Origin: JAYSRU01 sp043720875
Lineage (GTDB): Bacteria > Bacteroidota > Bacteroidia > Flavobacteriales_D > Crocinitomicaceae
DNA: 40,671 nucleotides
Assembly (NCBI GenBank): GCA_043720875.1
Contig: JAYSRU010000119.1
Coordinates: 1-40,671 of the forward strand
Direction of reading: 5' to 3'
The translations under genes were made by a program, and so were the position numbers. The number at the start of each line of letters is the position of its first letter. The first letter of the stretch is position 1. Of the stretch, positions 24,523 to 32,655 are shown one piece after another. A model generated the notes under the pieces. It searched no databases. It worked only from the letters and a program-made list of their open reading frames with translations, and was not told the origin of the DNA.

Positions 24523-26652
24523 ATGAAAAATATTTTATTTAGTGTTTTATTAATTGCGAACTTATTTGCATTTCTTGCTCAGCCTAAAATGCAGAACGGT
24601 ACATACACCCCTCCAGCAGATGGAGACCGTTATTTAAAAACAATTGAGGAGTCGTTAAATGCTCATTACGCTGAATTTTCGAAAAATGGAAAAACGGATT
24701 CAATTATTGATGCGTTAGGTTTTGAACCAGGCGAAATACCAGATTTTACGGATGAAGAATATTGTGCTCGTTTAAGTAAAATTAATGAACTCACCCCCTT
24801 TCATTTAGATTGCAACGCTATCACGTTATCGTCTATTCGTTTTTTTGCCGCTAACCGTAGAAGCTTTTGCCGTGTTGCATTAGGCAGAGCAAAATTATAC
24901 TTCCCGATGTTTGAAGAAAAGTTGGCAAAAAATAATATGCCAATCGAATTGAAGTATCTTGCTGTTATTGAATCTGGACTCCGCCCGCAAGTAAAATCAG
25001 GTGCAGGTGCTTTGGGTTTATGGCAATTTATGTATCGAACGGGATTGTCATTCGGGCTAGAAGAAAATTCATACATTGATGAAAGAATGGACCCTGAAAA
25101 GGCAACGGAAGCAGCGTGTAGGTACCTTAAACAATTATTCTCTATCTATAATGACTGGAACTTAGCCTTGGCTGCTTACAATGCTGGTCCTGGAAATGTT
25201 AACAAAGCAATACGAAGATCGGGCGGAAAAAAAACATATTGGGAAGTGCGTCCCTTTTTGCCTAGGGAAACTCAAGGATATGTTCCAAATTTTATTTCAA
25301 TGTGTTATTTGATGACCTATCACGCGGAGCATAATATTATTCCTGCGGATGCTGTTGTTAATAATTATCAGCTCGACACCATGTGTTTGAATAAAGGCAT
25401 ACACATGAATACAATTTCTTCACTTACCTCTTGGGATATGGAGGAAATAAAAGCGTTGAATCCAATATATAAAACTGCATATATTCCTAAAACAGTTGAA
25501 AGAGAATGTATAAGTGGACCAATGATGCAAATTTCTAAACTAGTAGGGTTGGAGGATTCATTGTATGCTTTGGAAGATAAAAATTACTCACATTTTGTAG
25601 ACCCAATTAAACCAATAATTAGCGACACAACGGGTGTAAACGGCAATGTTTTAGTCACCAGTCAAATTATTGTTCATCGCGTCAAAAAGGGTGAAACGAT
25701 GACTACAATTGCACGAAAGTATAAGACTACCACGAAAGAAGTAATGCGATTGAATAAATTAAGAAGTGCGCGCGTAGCGAATGGTCAACGTTTGAAAATT
25801 GCAGTATCAACTCCAACTCCTAAAGAGGTGGCAAATGGATCAGATCCAGGCCCGGAAGACGGTGTGGTAGAAAAAGACACGACGGAATTATCTGCTGCTA
25901 CTAAATTTGATAGTTATAAAGTTAGAAAAGGAGATACAGCACCGAAAGTAGCTAAGAAATTTGGGATTACTCAAAAGGAATTGTTGAGAATAAATGGGTT
26001 AAAGTCTGCATATTTTAGAGTGGGTCAAATATTAAAAGTACCGAGTGGTGTACTTGTGAAGACACCAGTTGTAAATAAGACTCCATCGGATGGTGGAGGG
26101 TCAAAGCCTTTACTTCATACGGTTGTTAAAGGAGAAACGCTTAATACGGTTTCGCGTAAATACGGTGTTGCAGTAGCCGAATTGAAAAGAATAAATAAAC
26201 TTACGTCCGAAACGGTTAAAATTGGTCAGAAGATCAAGTTGATCGATTTTGGAGTTACTGAAGAATCAGTAGTAGAAGAAGTGGAAGAAGAAAACGATAC
26301 TACGGCTATAGTTGAAGCTACTTCAACAATGCACAAAGTGAAAAGTAAGGAGAGTTTAAATACTATTGGCAAGTTATATGGTGTTTCTCCTGCTGATATT
26401 ATGAAATGGAATGCATTGAAAACAACCAAACTAACCGTTGGGCAAGAATTAAAAATTATTGGTGGAACGCAACAGCAACCATTAAAACCTTTAGTTGTTC
26501 AACCAAAGAAGAAATTTTATAGTGTTCGATCTGGAGAAACGCTTGCAGCAATTGCAAGGAAGCACAGCTTAACACAAGCTCAACTCATTAAACTAAATCC
26601 TGGAGTCAAGCCAGACCGCCTTTCAATAGGTCAGAGTATTCGGGTTAAGTAA
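24523..26652 (+). CDS. mltD: MltD-like lytic transglycosylase with five LysM domains
   Basis: 709 residues. Signal-like hydrophobic N-terminus (residues 1-19). The SLT/goose-lysozyme-like domain spans about residues 125-270, with catalytic E150 in AVIESGLRP, then SGAGALGLWQFM, AACRYLKQL and LALAAYNAGPGNVNKAI, all hallmark motifs. It cleaves peptidoglycan glycan strands to anhydro-muropeptides in the periplasm. Five LysM peptidoglycan-binding repeats follow at about 383-426, 463-506, 530-574, 602-645 and 664-709 (each starting like HRVKKGET). Acidic or Pro-rich linkers separate them. E. coli MltD carries only two or three LysM repeats, so this is a long version. It is 4 nt after gatA. Confidence 0.92.
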   Translation: MKNILFSVLLIANLFAFLAQPKMQNGTYTPPADGDRYLKTIEESLNAHYAEFSKNGKTDSIIDALGFEPGEIPDFTDEEYCARLSKINELTPFHLDCNAITLSSIRFFAANRRSFCRVALGRAKLYFPMFEEKLAKNNMPIELKYLAVIESGLRPQVKSGAGALGLWQFMYRTGLSFGLEENSYIDERMDPEKATEAACRYLKQLFSIYNDWNLALAAYNAGPGNVNKAIRRSGGKKTYWEVRPFLPRETQGYVPNFISMCYLMTYHAEHNIIPADAVVNNYQLDTMCLNKGIHMNTISSLTSWDMEEIKALNPIYKTAYIPKTVERECISGPMMQISKLVGLEDSLYALEDKNYSHFVDPIKPIISDTTGVNGNVLVTSQIIVHRVKKGETMTTIARKYKTTTKEVMRLNKLRSARVANGQRLKIAVSTPTPKEVANGSDPGPEDGVVEKDTTELSAATKFDSYKVRKGDTAPKVAKKFGITQKELLRINGLKSAYFRVGQILKVPSGVLVKTPVVNKTPSDGGGSKPLLHTVVKGETLNTVSRKYGVAVAELKRINKLTSETVKIGQKIKLIDFGVTEESVVEEVEEENDTTAIVEATSTMHKVKSKESLNTIGKLYGVSPADIMKWNALKTTKLTVGQELKIIGGTQQQPLKPLVVQPKKKFYSVRSGETLAAIARKHSLTQAQLIKLNPGVKPDRLSIGQSIRVK

Positions 26653-26682
26653 TTTTATTACATTGCGCTAAAATTTATAAAT

Positions 26683-27756
26683 ATGTTTCGATTAGTAGGA
26701 ATAAAATTGTTTTACTCAATTGCATTAGTAACCGTGTTGGCGTCATGCGAGCAAACGCGAATTGATGGAGAAGTTTTAACAACAGGACCAGTAGGCGACA
26801 TTACTGTAGTTTGCGACAATAACCTTTGGACGGAAGAAATGATAGAAATGTTGGACACAACAATTTCGCCTTTAATTACACCTTATTTTCCTGAAGTCAG
26901 CACATTCAAATTATTGCATAAGACGCCGCAAAAATTTGAAACGGGCAACAAACAATTACGTAATTTGTTGTTTATTGAAATAGATGAGAACTTTAAAGAA
27001 GATAAAGCATTAATAAAGGTGTCTTTAGAAAAATTTGCTACAAATCAAACCTTAATCAAGGTTAAGGCTGGTAGTTTGGTGCAACTTAAAGACGCCATTG
27101 TATCACGTTTCAAGAGCGAAGTGTTTCCTTATTTTGATAATGATGAATGGAAACGCTTGCAAAATTCAAACTCTAAGATAAACAACAAGGACATTAATAA
27201 AGAGTTGAGCAAGAATTTTGGAATCGAACTAGATGTTCCACAAGGATCGAAGTTGGTTACTTCAAGAGCTAATTTTTATAGAATTGAATTTCCAGTTGAA
27301 GCCAAAGGAATGGACACGCAAGGAGAACGAGGAATTAATATTATTTCGCAATCGGGAGTGTTAATTTATCAATACCCAATTCTTGGAGATAGTAGTATGA
27401 CTATGAAATCACTGTTAATGGCGCGTGATACAATGATTCGTTATAATGTTCCGCATGAAATTGACGGAATGTACATGGCCACTCAATATGCTAGAATTGT
27501 TGCACCAGAAATGTATGATTTCATCAGTTATACGGGCAAAATAGAAGGAAAAGAAATTCGTGGAATGTTTAAATTTATTGATGAACGAAAAGAACCGTAT
27601 ACGGGTGGAGCATTTTGGGAATTCCATTTCTTACATCCTTCTCGTAAAACAGTGGTTTGCGTTAGTGGGTATTTAGATGCGCCAAGCAATACTTCTTGGA
27701 TATTCCAATTACGAAGATTGCAAGCGGTAATTAAAAGCGTTAGAACAACCAAATAA
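26683..27756 (+). CDS. DUF4837-family lipoprotein
   Basis: 357 residues. The lipobox VLASC places the lipidated cysteine at C22, so the protein is probably anchored in the outer membrane facing the periplasm. After the signal, PVGDITVVCDNNLW and later GINIISQSGVLIYQYPI, NVPHEIDGMYMATQ and ARIVAPEMYDF match the Bacteroidota DUF4837 family as I know it. Function is not established. It lies 30 nt after the transglycosylase and 2 nt before the glycosyltransferase, in the run that begins at tatA. Confidence 0.85.
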   Translation: MFRLVGIKLFYSIALVTVLASCEQTRIDGEVLTTGPVGDITVVCDNNLWTEEMIEMLDTTISPLITPYFPEVSTFKLLHKTPQKFETGNKQLRNLLFIEIDENFKEDKALIKVSLEKFATNQTLIKVKAGSLVQLKDAIVSRFKSEVFPYFDNDEWKRLQNSNSKINNKDINKELSKNFGIELDVPQGSKLVTSRANFYRIEFPVEAKGMDTQGERGINIISQSGVLIYQYPILGDSSMTMKSLLMARDTMIRYNVPHEIDGMYMATQYARIVAPEMYDFISYTGKIEGKEIRGMFKFIDERKEPYTGGAFWEFHFLHPSRKTVVCVSGYLDAPSNTSWIFQLRRLQAVIKSVRTTK

Positions 27757-27758
27757 TC

Positions 27759-28526
27759 ATGACCGACAAGGACTCAAAAAACTTGTTGACGGTCGTATTT
27801 ATAACGTTTAACGAAGAAGAAAATATATCACGTAGCTTATCGGCGGTTAAAACAATTGCGGATGAAATCATCGTTTTAGATTCCTTTTCAACAGATCGCA
27901 CGGTTGCAATTGCAGAACAATTTGGAGCAAAAGTAATTCAACGGGTTTGGGAAGGTTATGCACCGTCTAAGAACTATTTGAATGAATTGTCGCATACAGA
28001 TTATATTCTTTCTTTAGACGCTGATGAGGTGTTGAGCGAAGATTTACAAAAAGAGATTCTCGTAGAAAAAACGAAAGGGTTCAAGGGTGTTTATTCGATA
28101 AATCGCTTAACTAATTATTGCGGAAAATGGATAAAACATGGCGGCTGGTATCCGGATGTAAAACCCCGTTTATTTAATAAAAATGAATGTAAATGGGAGG
28201 GAGAGTTTGTGCATGAAACGTTATTCATTCCCAAGCACTTATCCGTTCAGAACTTCAAATTTGATTGTTACCACTATTCTTATAAAGACGAAAAAGATCA
28301 CCGTGATCGTGCAGAGAAATATGCAATTTTAACCGCCCAAAAACTTTTAAGCAGGGGTAAAAAAATTTCACCGTTAAAACCTTTTTTCAGTGCAATTGCT
28401 CGTTTTTTAGGCATGTATTTGTTCAAACTGGGTTTTTTAGATGGTGCAGCAGGCTATAAAATTGCAAAAATTTCAGGTTGGTGTAATTGGGTGAAATACA
28501 AAGAATTGAGAAGAATTAGCAAGTAA
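27759..28526 (+). CDS. family 2 glycosyltransferase (WaaE/KdtX-like)
   Basis: 255 residues with GT-A fold features. VVFITFNEEENISRSLSAV is the classic GT2 nucleotide-sugar-binding start, and the metal-binding DAD is at residues 87-89 in LSLDADEVLS. The segment WIKHGGWYPDVKPRLFNK and the short C-terminal helix fit the WaaE/KdtX group, which adds sugars to the lipopolysaccharide core. Donor and acceptor cannot be read from sequence. It ends the tatA-to-GT2 run and is convergent with the PIG-L gene 20 nt away. Confidence 0.9.
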   Translation: MTDKDSKNLLTVVFITFNEEENISRSLSAVKTIADEIIVLDSFSTDRTVAIAEQFGAKVIQRVWEGYAPSKNYLNELSHTDYILSLDADEVLSEDLQKEILVEKTKGFKGVYSINRLTNYCGKWIKHGGWYPDVKPRLFNKNECKWEGEFVHETLFIPKHLSVQNFKFDCYHYSYKDEKDHRDRAEKYAILTAQKLLSRGKKISPLKPFFSAIARFLGMYLFKLGFLDGAAGYKIAKISGWCNWVKYKELRRISK

Positions 28527-28546
28527 AAGAACTAAGGGGTAATTTT

Positions 28547-29467
28547 TTAATTGCAGTTAGTTTCAGGAAAATCGATGTATTCAAAATTGGAATTATAACT
28601 TGCATTGAACAAAGGATAAACACTGTGCTCATATCCAATAGCATATCGGCCAATTTCTGGATAAAATAATCCATACTCATCACACGCCTTTTGTCTACGC
28701 AACTTATCTATAGAATGAACTGGTTTCACCCATCCCGCCACTCTATATTTTTTTGCAGAATAGTATGTGTAAACTCTATAGAGGCGCACATAAGTAACAA
28801 TACCCTCCTCGTACAATTTCTTTATGGCTAAAGTCCCAGCTTCATGCGCAATATTTCTATTATTCTGTGGTGAATGATCACAAATACCATTAATAAGTTT
28901 ATGATCTGAGCCAGGGAAGTTCTTTTCGAAATACAATATCGTTTCTCTAAATCGTCTAGTAAGTTGTTCAAGAGGCATGTTTTCTTTAAAACCAAATCCG
29001 TTATTTGCTATGTAAATACGGTGTACGCCAAGTGCTTTACATGCTGCAATAAATTCTTTGTTTCTAGCATGACGAAACGTGGCTGGGTTTAATTTGAAAT
29101 CATGAAATACGTTATGGTAATCGCACTTTTCTTTTCCGTTTAAAATGCCCAAAGCAGCACTTTCTCCGTTCGTAAATAACACTACATAAACTGGTTTTCC
29201 AGCGCGCACATGTTCAGAAATTGAAGCCCCCATACCTAGAGTTTCATCGTCTTGATGTGGAGGATAAAATACCGCAGGACGTTTTAATTCTGGATTTGGC
29301 TGAACTTCTGAACTCCATACTAGTAAAGGTGTAGGAAAATCGAAGTTTGGAGATATTTGAATACCCGGTATTTGTTTTTTATCAACGCGTTCTGTCGTCA
29401 TTTTTGGTGTGTGTTTACGACATCCTGCAGCAATCAAAAGAAGTGAAAATAAAAATAAATATTTCAT
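28547..29467 (-). CDS. PIG-L family deacetylase lipoprotein
   Basis: 306 residues. The lipobox IAAGC gives C16 as the lipidated residue. The zinc-site motif PHQDDE is at residues 70-75, matching the PHPDDE hallmark of LmbE/PIG-L N-acetylglucosamine deacetylases, and CDHSPQNNRNIAHEAG carries further metal or substrate residues. KPVYVVLFTNGES follows as usual. Expected chemistry is removal of an acetyl group from an amino sugar; a lipoprotein form suggests it works on envelope or extracellular glycans. It stands alone, with a -7-like box (TACCTTCG, 7 of 8) about 27-35 nt upstream. Confidence 0.88.
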   Translation of the reverse strand: MKYLFLFSLLLIAAGCRKHTPKMTTERVDKKQIPGIQISPNFDFPTPLLVWSSEVQPNPELKRPAVFYPPHQDDETLGMGASISEHVRAGKPVYVVLFTNGESAALGILNGKEKCDYHNVFHDFKLNPATFRHARNKEFIAACKALGVHRIYIANNGFGFKENMPLEQLTRRFRETILYFEKNFPGSDHKLINGICDHSPQNNRNIAHEAGTLAIKKLYEEGIVTYVRLYRVYTYYSAKKYRVAGWVKPVHSIDKLRRQKACDEYGLFYPEIGRYAIGYEHSVYPLFNASYNSNFEYIDFPETNCN

Positions 29468-29647
29468 TTTTAACTAGAAAATTTAAAAAGTTACCGAAGG
29501 TAGTTTTTTTTTCTAAATGGACATGAGAATTAACATTTCTACCAAATGACTATGATTTTGTCTTTCCAAGAATAGACAGCCATTTTCATTTAGAACATAT
29601 TGATATCAGGCTCATGTACCATTTCGAACTAATTCAATAAAACACAA

Positions 29648-29665
29648 AATAGCATTTGTGCTATT
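29648..29665 (-). terminator. possible terminator of the GT4 gene
   Basis: Stem AATAGCA (29648-29654), loop TTTG and stem TGCTATT (29659-29665), followed on the minus strand by a T-rich run (TTGTGTTTT). The stem is short and A/T-rich, so the call is weak. The remaining 29468-29711 spacer (244 nt) shows no gene or other structure. Confidence 0.4.
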
Positions 29666-29711
29666 GTTGGTTCATTATTTTACAAATTTAGCTTAATTAA
29701 CTTTGTAGCGA

Positions 29712-30767
29712 TTAAGTATTTCCCAAGGTGACATACAACTCAATGTATGCTTTTATACATTTCTCCCAATTAAAATTGGCACTATGAGTAACCAGCTTAC
29801 TTGCATTTAATGTCTGTTCGTTTTGAAAAACTAAAAGCCTTTCTTTTACAAATTCAGCCATGGCAATTGGTTTGAAATTTGTGAAATAAAATGACAGGTC
29901 GCCACCGATTTCAGGCAGACAAGTAGCAGTGCTTAAAAATGTGGGCTTACCTAAACTCATAGACTCTATAACCGGGATGCCGAACCCTTCCGCAAGCGAT
30001 GGAAAGAGAAATGCTTCGCAATTTTTGTACAAATAGAACTTATCCTCCTCAGAAATTTTACCTGGAAGAATAATTCTAGCTTCAAGGTTTAATTCTTTAA
30101 TTTGGGCCTTGATTTTATCTCCATAAGTGGTTGAATGATCGCCAGCAATCACAAGTTTGTGTTCAGGAAACTCAAGCATCATGGGAAGCAATACTTCGAA
30201 ATTTTTCTTTGCATTAAAGATTCCAATGGAAAAAAAGTAAGGCTGCTTATCGAGGTAGTTGGGTGGAGTGGCGGCAACAAAAGGTTTCAATTGCACGCCA
30301 TTGTGTATTACATGAATTTGTTTGCCTTTCAAATTGATGTGTTGTTCCAACTGGCTTTTTGTATAATTGGAAATCGCAACAATAATAGTCGCGCGATCAC
30401 AATTACGTTGTAATCTTTTGAGATAAATCGCAGCACGGTCGGCACGTTTTTCTAACAGAAAGTTAAGATCATGAACGGTTAAAAGTTGCTTCGTTTTGCG
30501 TGACGGAAAATGTGCTGGAAATTGATGTAGACTATGCCAAATACCCACCTTCGGAGCCAAAAATGGAAAAATGCGATGAAAAAAGTTTACCTTAATTTTC
30601 TTGAAATTTGTAAGACTTGTAACTTCAAAACCTTTTGGGACAAGGCATGTCACGTCAAGAGAATTATTATTTTGTGCATGAAGTGCAGTCGCATATTGAT
30701 AGGAAAATTGACCCAATCCAGAGTAGATGTTTTTAGCCTTATAAAGGTCGATTAGTATTCTAGGCAT
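29712..30767 (-). CDS. family 4 (GT-B) glycosyltransferase
   Basis: 351 residues. The N-terminal acceptor domain begins MPRILIDLYKAKN with the glycine-rich IYSGLGQFSY loop. The C-terminal donor domain includes YFFSIGIFNAKKNFEVLL, LVIAGDHSTTYG and the EX7E-type segment FPSLAEGFGIPVIESMSLG. This places it in the GT4 family of retaining sugar transferases. It probably acts on surface polysaccharide or lipopolysaccharide, donor unknown. It lies 8 nt after the small cysteine-pair membrane protein and is likely co-transcribed with it. Confidence 0.9.
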   Translation of the reverse strand: MPRILIDLYKAKNIYSGLGQFSYQYATALHAQNNNSLDVTCLVPKGFEVTSLTNFKKIKVNFFHRIFPFLAPKVGIWHSLHQFPAHFPSRKTKQLLTVHDLNFLLEKRADRAAIYLKRLQRNCDRATIIVAISNYTKSQLEQHINLKGKQIHVIHNGVQLKPFVAATPPNYLDKQPYFFSIGIFNAKKNFEVLLPMMLEFPEHKLVIAGDHSTTYGDKIKAQIKELNLEARIILPGKISEEDKFYLYKNCEAFLFPSLAEGFGIPVIESMSLGKPTFLSTATCLPEIGGDLSFYFTNFKPIAMAEFVKERLLVFQNEQTLNASKLVTHSANFNWEKCIKAYIELYVTLGNT

Positions 30768-30775
30768 TGGCTATG

Positions 30776-31033
30776 CTAGATTTCTTCACTTGAAGTTTTC
30801 TTTCTAAACAAGCGAATTATGGGCTTGCGAAACAAGAACAACAAGATTATATAAGGCATCGCCATGAGGTAAAGAATTCCCATGTTTATATTACTGCCAA
30901 ATGAATTTGCGTCGAGCTCAGATCCTTGCTCAGATAACATTCTACATTGACTACATCCTTGGCCACTTAAGTTAAAAGACAATACTCCAACGATGAAGAA
31001 AAAGACAATAAGTTTATAAATTTTTGAAGGCAT
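30776..31033 (-). CDS. small membrane protein with CSQC motif
   Basis: 85 residues from the ATG at 31033; a TTG two codons earlier overlaps the promoter box. A signal or membrane segment (about residues 5-22) is followed by GCSQCRMLSEQG, then NINMGILYLMAMPYIILLFLF, a second membrane helix, and a basic tail. I recall a small Bacteroidota family with the same plan, QCAMC followed by LNTGILYLMxMPY, so it is probably a diverged member. The CxxC could be redox-active or bind metal. Function unknown. It is upstream of GT4 by 8 nt. Confidence 0.75.
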   Translation of the reverse strand: MPSKIYKLIVFFFIVGVLSFNLSGQGCSQCRMLSEQGSELDANSFGSNINMGILYLMAMPYIILLFLFRKPIIRLFRKKTSSEEI

Positions 31034-31036
31034 ATG

Positions 31037-31044
31037 CAAAGGTA
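31037..31044 (-). promoter_or_regulatory. -7 box for the CSQC protein/GT4 pair
   Basis: A perfect TACCTTTG on the minus strand (31044 to 31037) ends 3 nt before the ATG at 31033. The -33 element is not clear. Its position rules out the earlier TTG start and suggests a leaderless mRNA. Confidence 0.5.
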
Positions 31045-31127
31045 AATTAAAAAGTGGTCACTAATCTAAAACCACGAATGATTTCAATCATCTTTTGATT
31101 TTTTGGGAAATGGTTGAACTATTACAT

Positions 31128-32393
31128 TTAGTCTTCCGGAGTCATATCCTCACTCGATTCAAGTTCCAAAGCTTTTACCGCCTGAATAGCATTTCCAGCA
31201 ATTCCACGTATAGATGCGTGCATGTCGATGGTGTTTTCAATTACTTTTTCTAATTGTTTTTCGCGTTGTTTCCAAATTCGTTGCATGGCTCTTTTTTCGG
31301 AATCTAAGTCTACTTTCATCTGAGAAAACCCTTCTACAATTGCTTCAACTTGCATTCTAAACGTGTTGCTGGTGAGAAAGCCATACAACAATTCCATTTT
31401 ATCACCTTTGTTTTCTTGCGAGGATTGCGCTGTATTTAAATTGATAACGCCTTCACGCAAGATGATGCTTAAACTTTTGAAATCCTCGTAATTGCAAATC
31501 CAAATACCTTCTCGAAGATCCATTCGCTCCATGTCTTTCGGCATGGCCTCCGTAACTATAACCCCAACGCTTACGTTTTTGTCACGCATATCGGCTTTGA
31601 ATTTTTCAATCCATGCTGGTTGAAATTCTTTTGTTCGCTTACTTTCATAATAAATGGCTCCACAATTTTGCTGACTTCTGGTATGGACGCGTTGAATACA
31701 ATCTCCACCGCGAGCGCCTTTACCAATTTCTTCAATTGTATCTAACGGAAACCTTGTTCCAAGCCATTCTTCAATAGCTAGTTCTTGTACCTCACCTTGC
31801 AATTGCATAGAGCCTTGTGATTGCTTACGCGACATTTCTTCTGTCAGTTTCTTCTGATCTTCGAGTTGTTTGGCCAGTTCTCTAAATTTTAACTCAAAGC
31901 TCTCGGCTGTGGATTTTTTGATTTTTTCAGCTTCTTCTTGTAATTGAAGTGTAAGTCGTTTTTGCGCGTCGGCTTCAGCATTTGATTTGGCTTCATCCTT
32001 TTCACGTTTCAATTTTTCAATTTCCACTTGCGCCACCGCAAAGAGTTTTACTTTTTCGGATTGCTCGTTTAGTTCCTTCTTCATGCTTTCCATAGCAAGT
32101 GAATTTTCGGAAGCTGCTTTCAATTTTGCCTTTTCTTCAATAAGAATTTTTTCCTCACGAAGTTTAACCTCAAGTCGTTCGTGAAACAACTCATTTTCAT
32201 GTTTTTTTTTGTCTTCAAAAGCAAGTTGTTCCGCAATCAATTTTTGCTCCTTAGCTTCAACCTCTTTTCTTTGAGAAAGTGCTTCGGCTTGATATTTTTG
32301 TCGAATTTGTTGTTCTAATTGTTGCGCTAAAATGTCATTGACGTCAATTATTGTAGCGCATTTAGGACATTTGATTTGATTTGTTGTAGACAT
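31128..32393 (-). CDS. DUF2130-domain protein with zinc-ribbon-like start and coiled coil
   Basis: 421 residues. The start KCPKCATIIDVNDIL carries one CxxC pair like a half zinc ribbon. Residues about 25-200 are a long charged coiled coil rich in Glu, Lys and Gln. The conserved DUF2130 domain follows: EEWLGTRFPLDTIEEIGKG, RGGDCIQRVHTRSQQNCGAI, YYESKRTKEFQPAWIEKFK and GVIVTEAMPKDMERM. The ExK-containing core (YYESKRT) resembles restriction-endonuclease-like folds; this is inference. No partner gene is evident. A -7-like box (TACTTTTA) lies upstream. Confidence 0.88.
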   Translation of the reverse strand: MSTTNQIKCPKCATIIDVNDILAQQLEQQIRQKYQAEALSQRKEVEAKEQKLIAEQLAFEDKKKHENELFHERLEVKLREEKILIEEKAKLKAASENSLAMESMKKELNEQSEKVKLFAVAQVEIEKLKREKDEAKSNAEADAQKRLTLQLQEEAEKIKKSTAESFELKFRELAKQLEDQKKLTEEMSRKQSQGSMQLQGEVQELAIEEWLGTRFPLDTIEEIGKGARGGDCIQRVHTRSQQNCGAIYYESKRTKEFQPAWIEKFKADMRDKNVSVGVIVTEAMPKDMERMDLREGIWICNYEDFKSLSIILREGVINLNTAQSSQENKGDKMELLYGFLTSNTFRMQVEAIVEGFSQMKVDLDSEKRAMQRIWKQREKQLEKVIENTIDMHASIRGIAGNAIQAVKALELESSEDMTPED

Positions 32394-32478
32394 AAAAAGA
32401 GAGCAATTAATTTATGTAAAAGTAATCATTCTTTCCACAGAGAAAAACGAAAACCTCAATTTCAAAAGTAAGGACAAA

Positions 32479-32512
32479 AAAATGTGCAGCGATAAGTTTC
32501 GCTGCACATTTT
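32479..32512 (-). terminator. terminator downstream of the T9SS peptidase and repeat copy B
   Basis: Stem AATGTGCAGCG (32481-32491) pairs with CGCTGCACATT (32500-32510) around an 8-nt loop, extended by A/T pairs. On the minus strand it is followed by a run of seven T. It lies 140 nt beyond the peptidase stop, so the transcript would include the palindromic repeat. Confidence 0.8.
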
Positions 32513-32534
32513 GATTATTTATTAGTCAATTAAA

Positions 32535-32651
32535 GACCGGTTCAAAAATTCCAAATTGAGGCATTTCTCAAATTTCACGCCTGAGTTAACCTTTGTTAAT
32601 GAGGAAGTTAAATTTTTGAAAAAACAAAGAGTTGGGGCTTTTGAAACCGTC
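32535..32651. repeat. 117-bp palindromic repeat element, copy B
   Basis: It begins GACCGGTTCAAAAA and ends CTTTTGAAACCGTC, a better inverted repeat than in copy A. The central TTAAC-CTTT-GTTAA is at 32586-32599. The right end is 4 nt beyond the peptidase stop codon in transcription order, so the copy is intergenic and harmless to coding. The frame matching the one used in porP is open here as well (peptide similar to KAPTLCFFKNLTSSLTKVNS). In RNA it could form a long imperfect hairpin. Confidence 0.85.
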
Positions 32652-32655
32652 TTTA

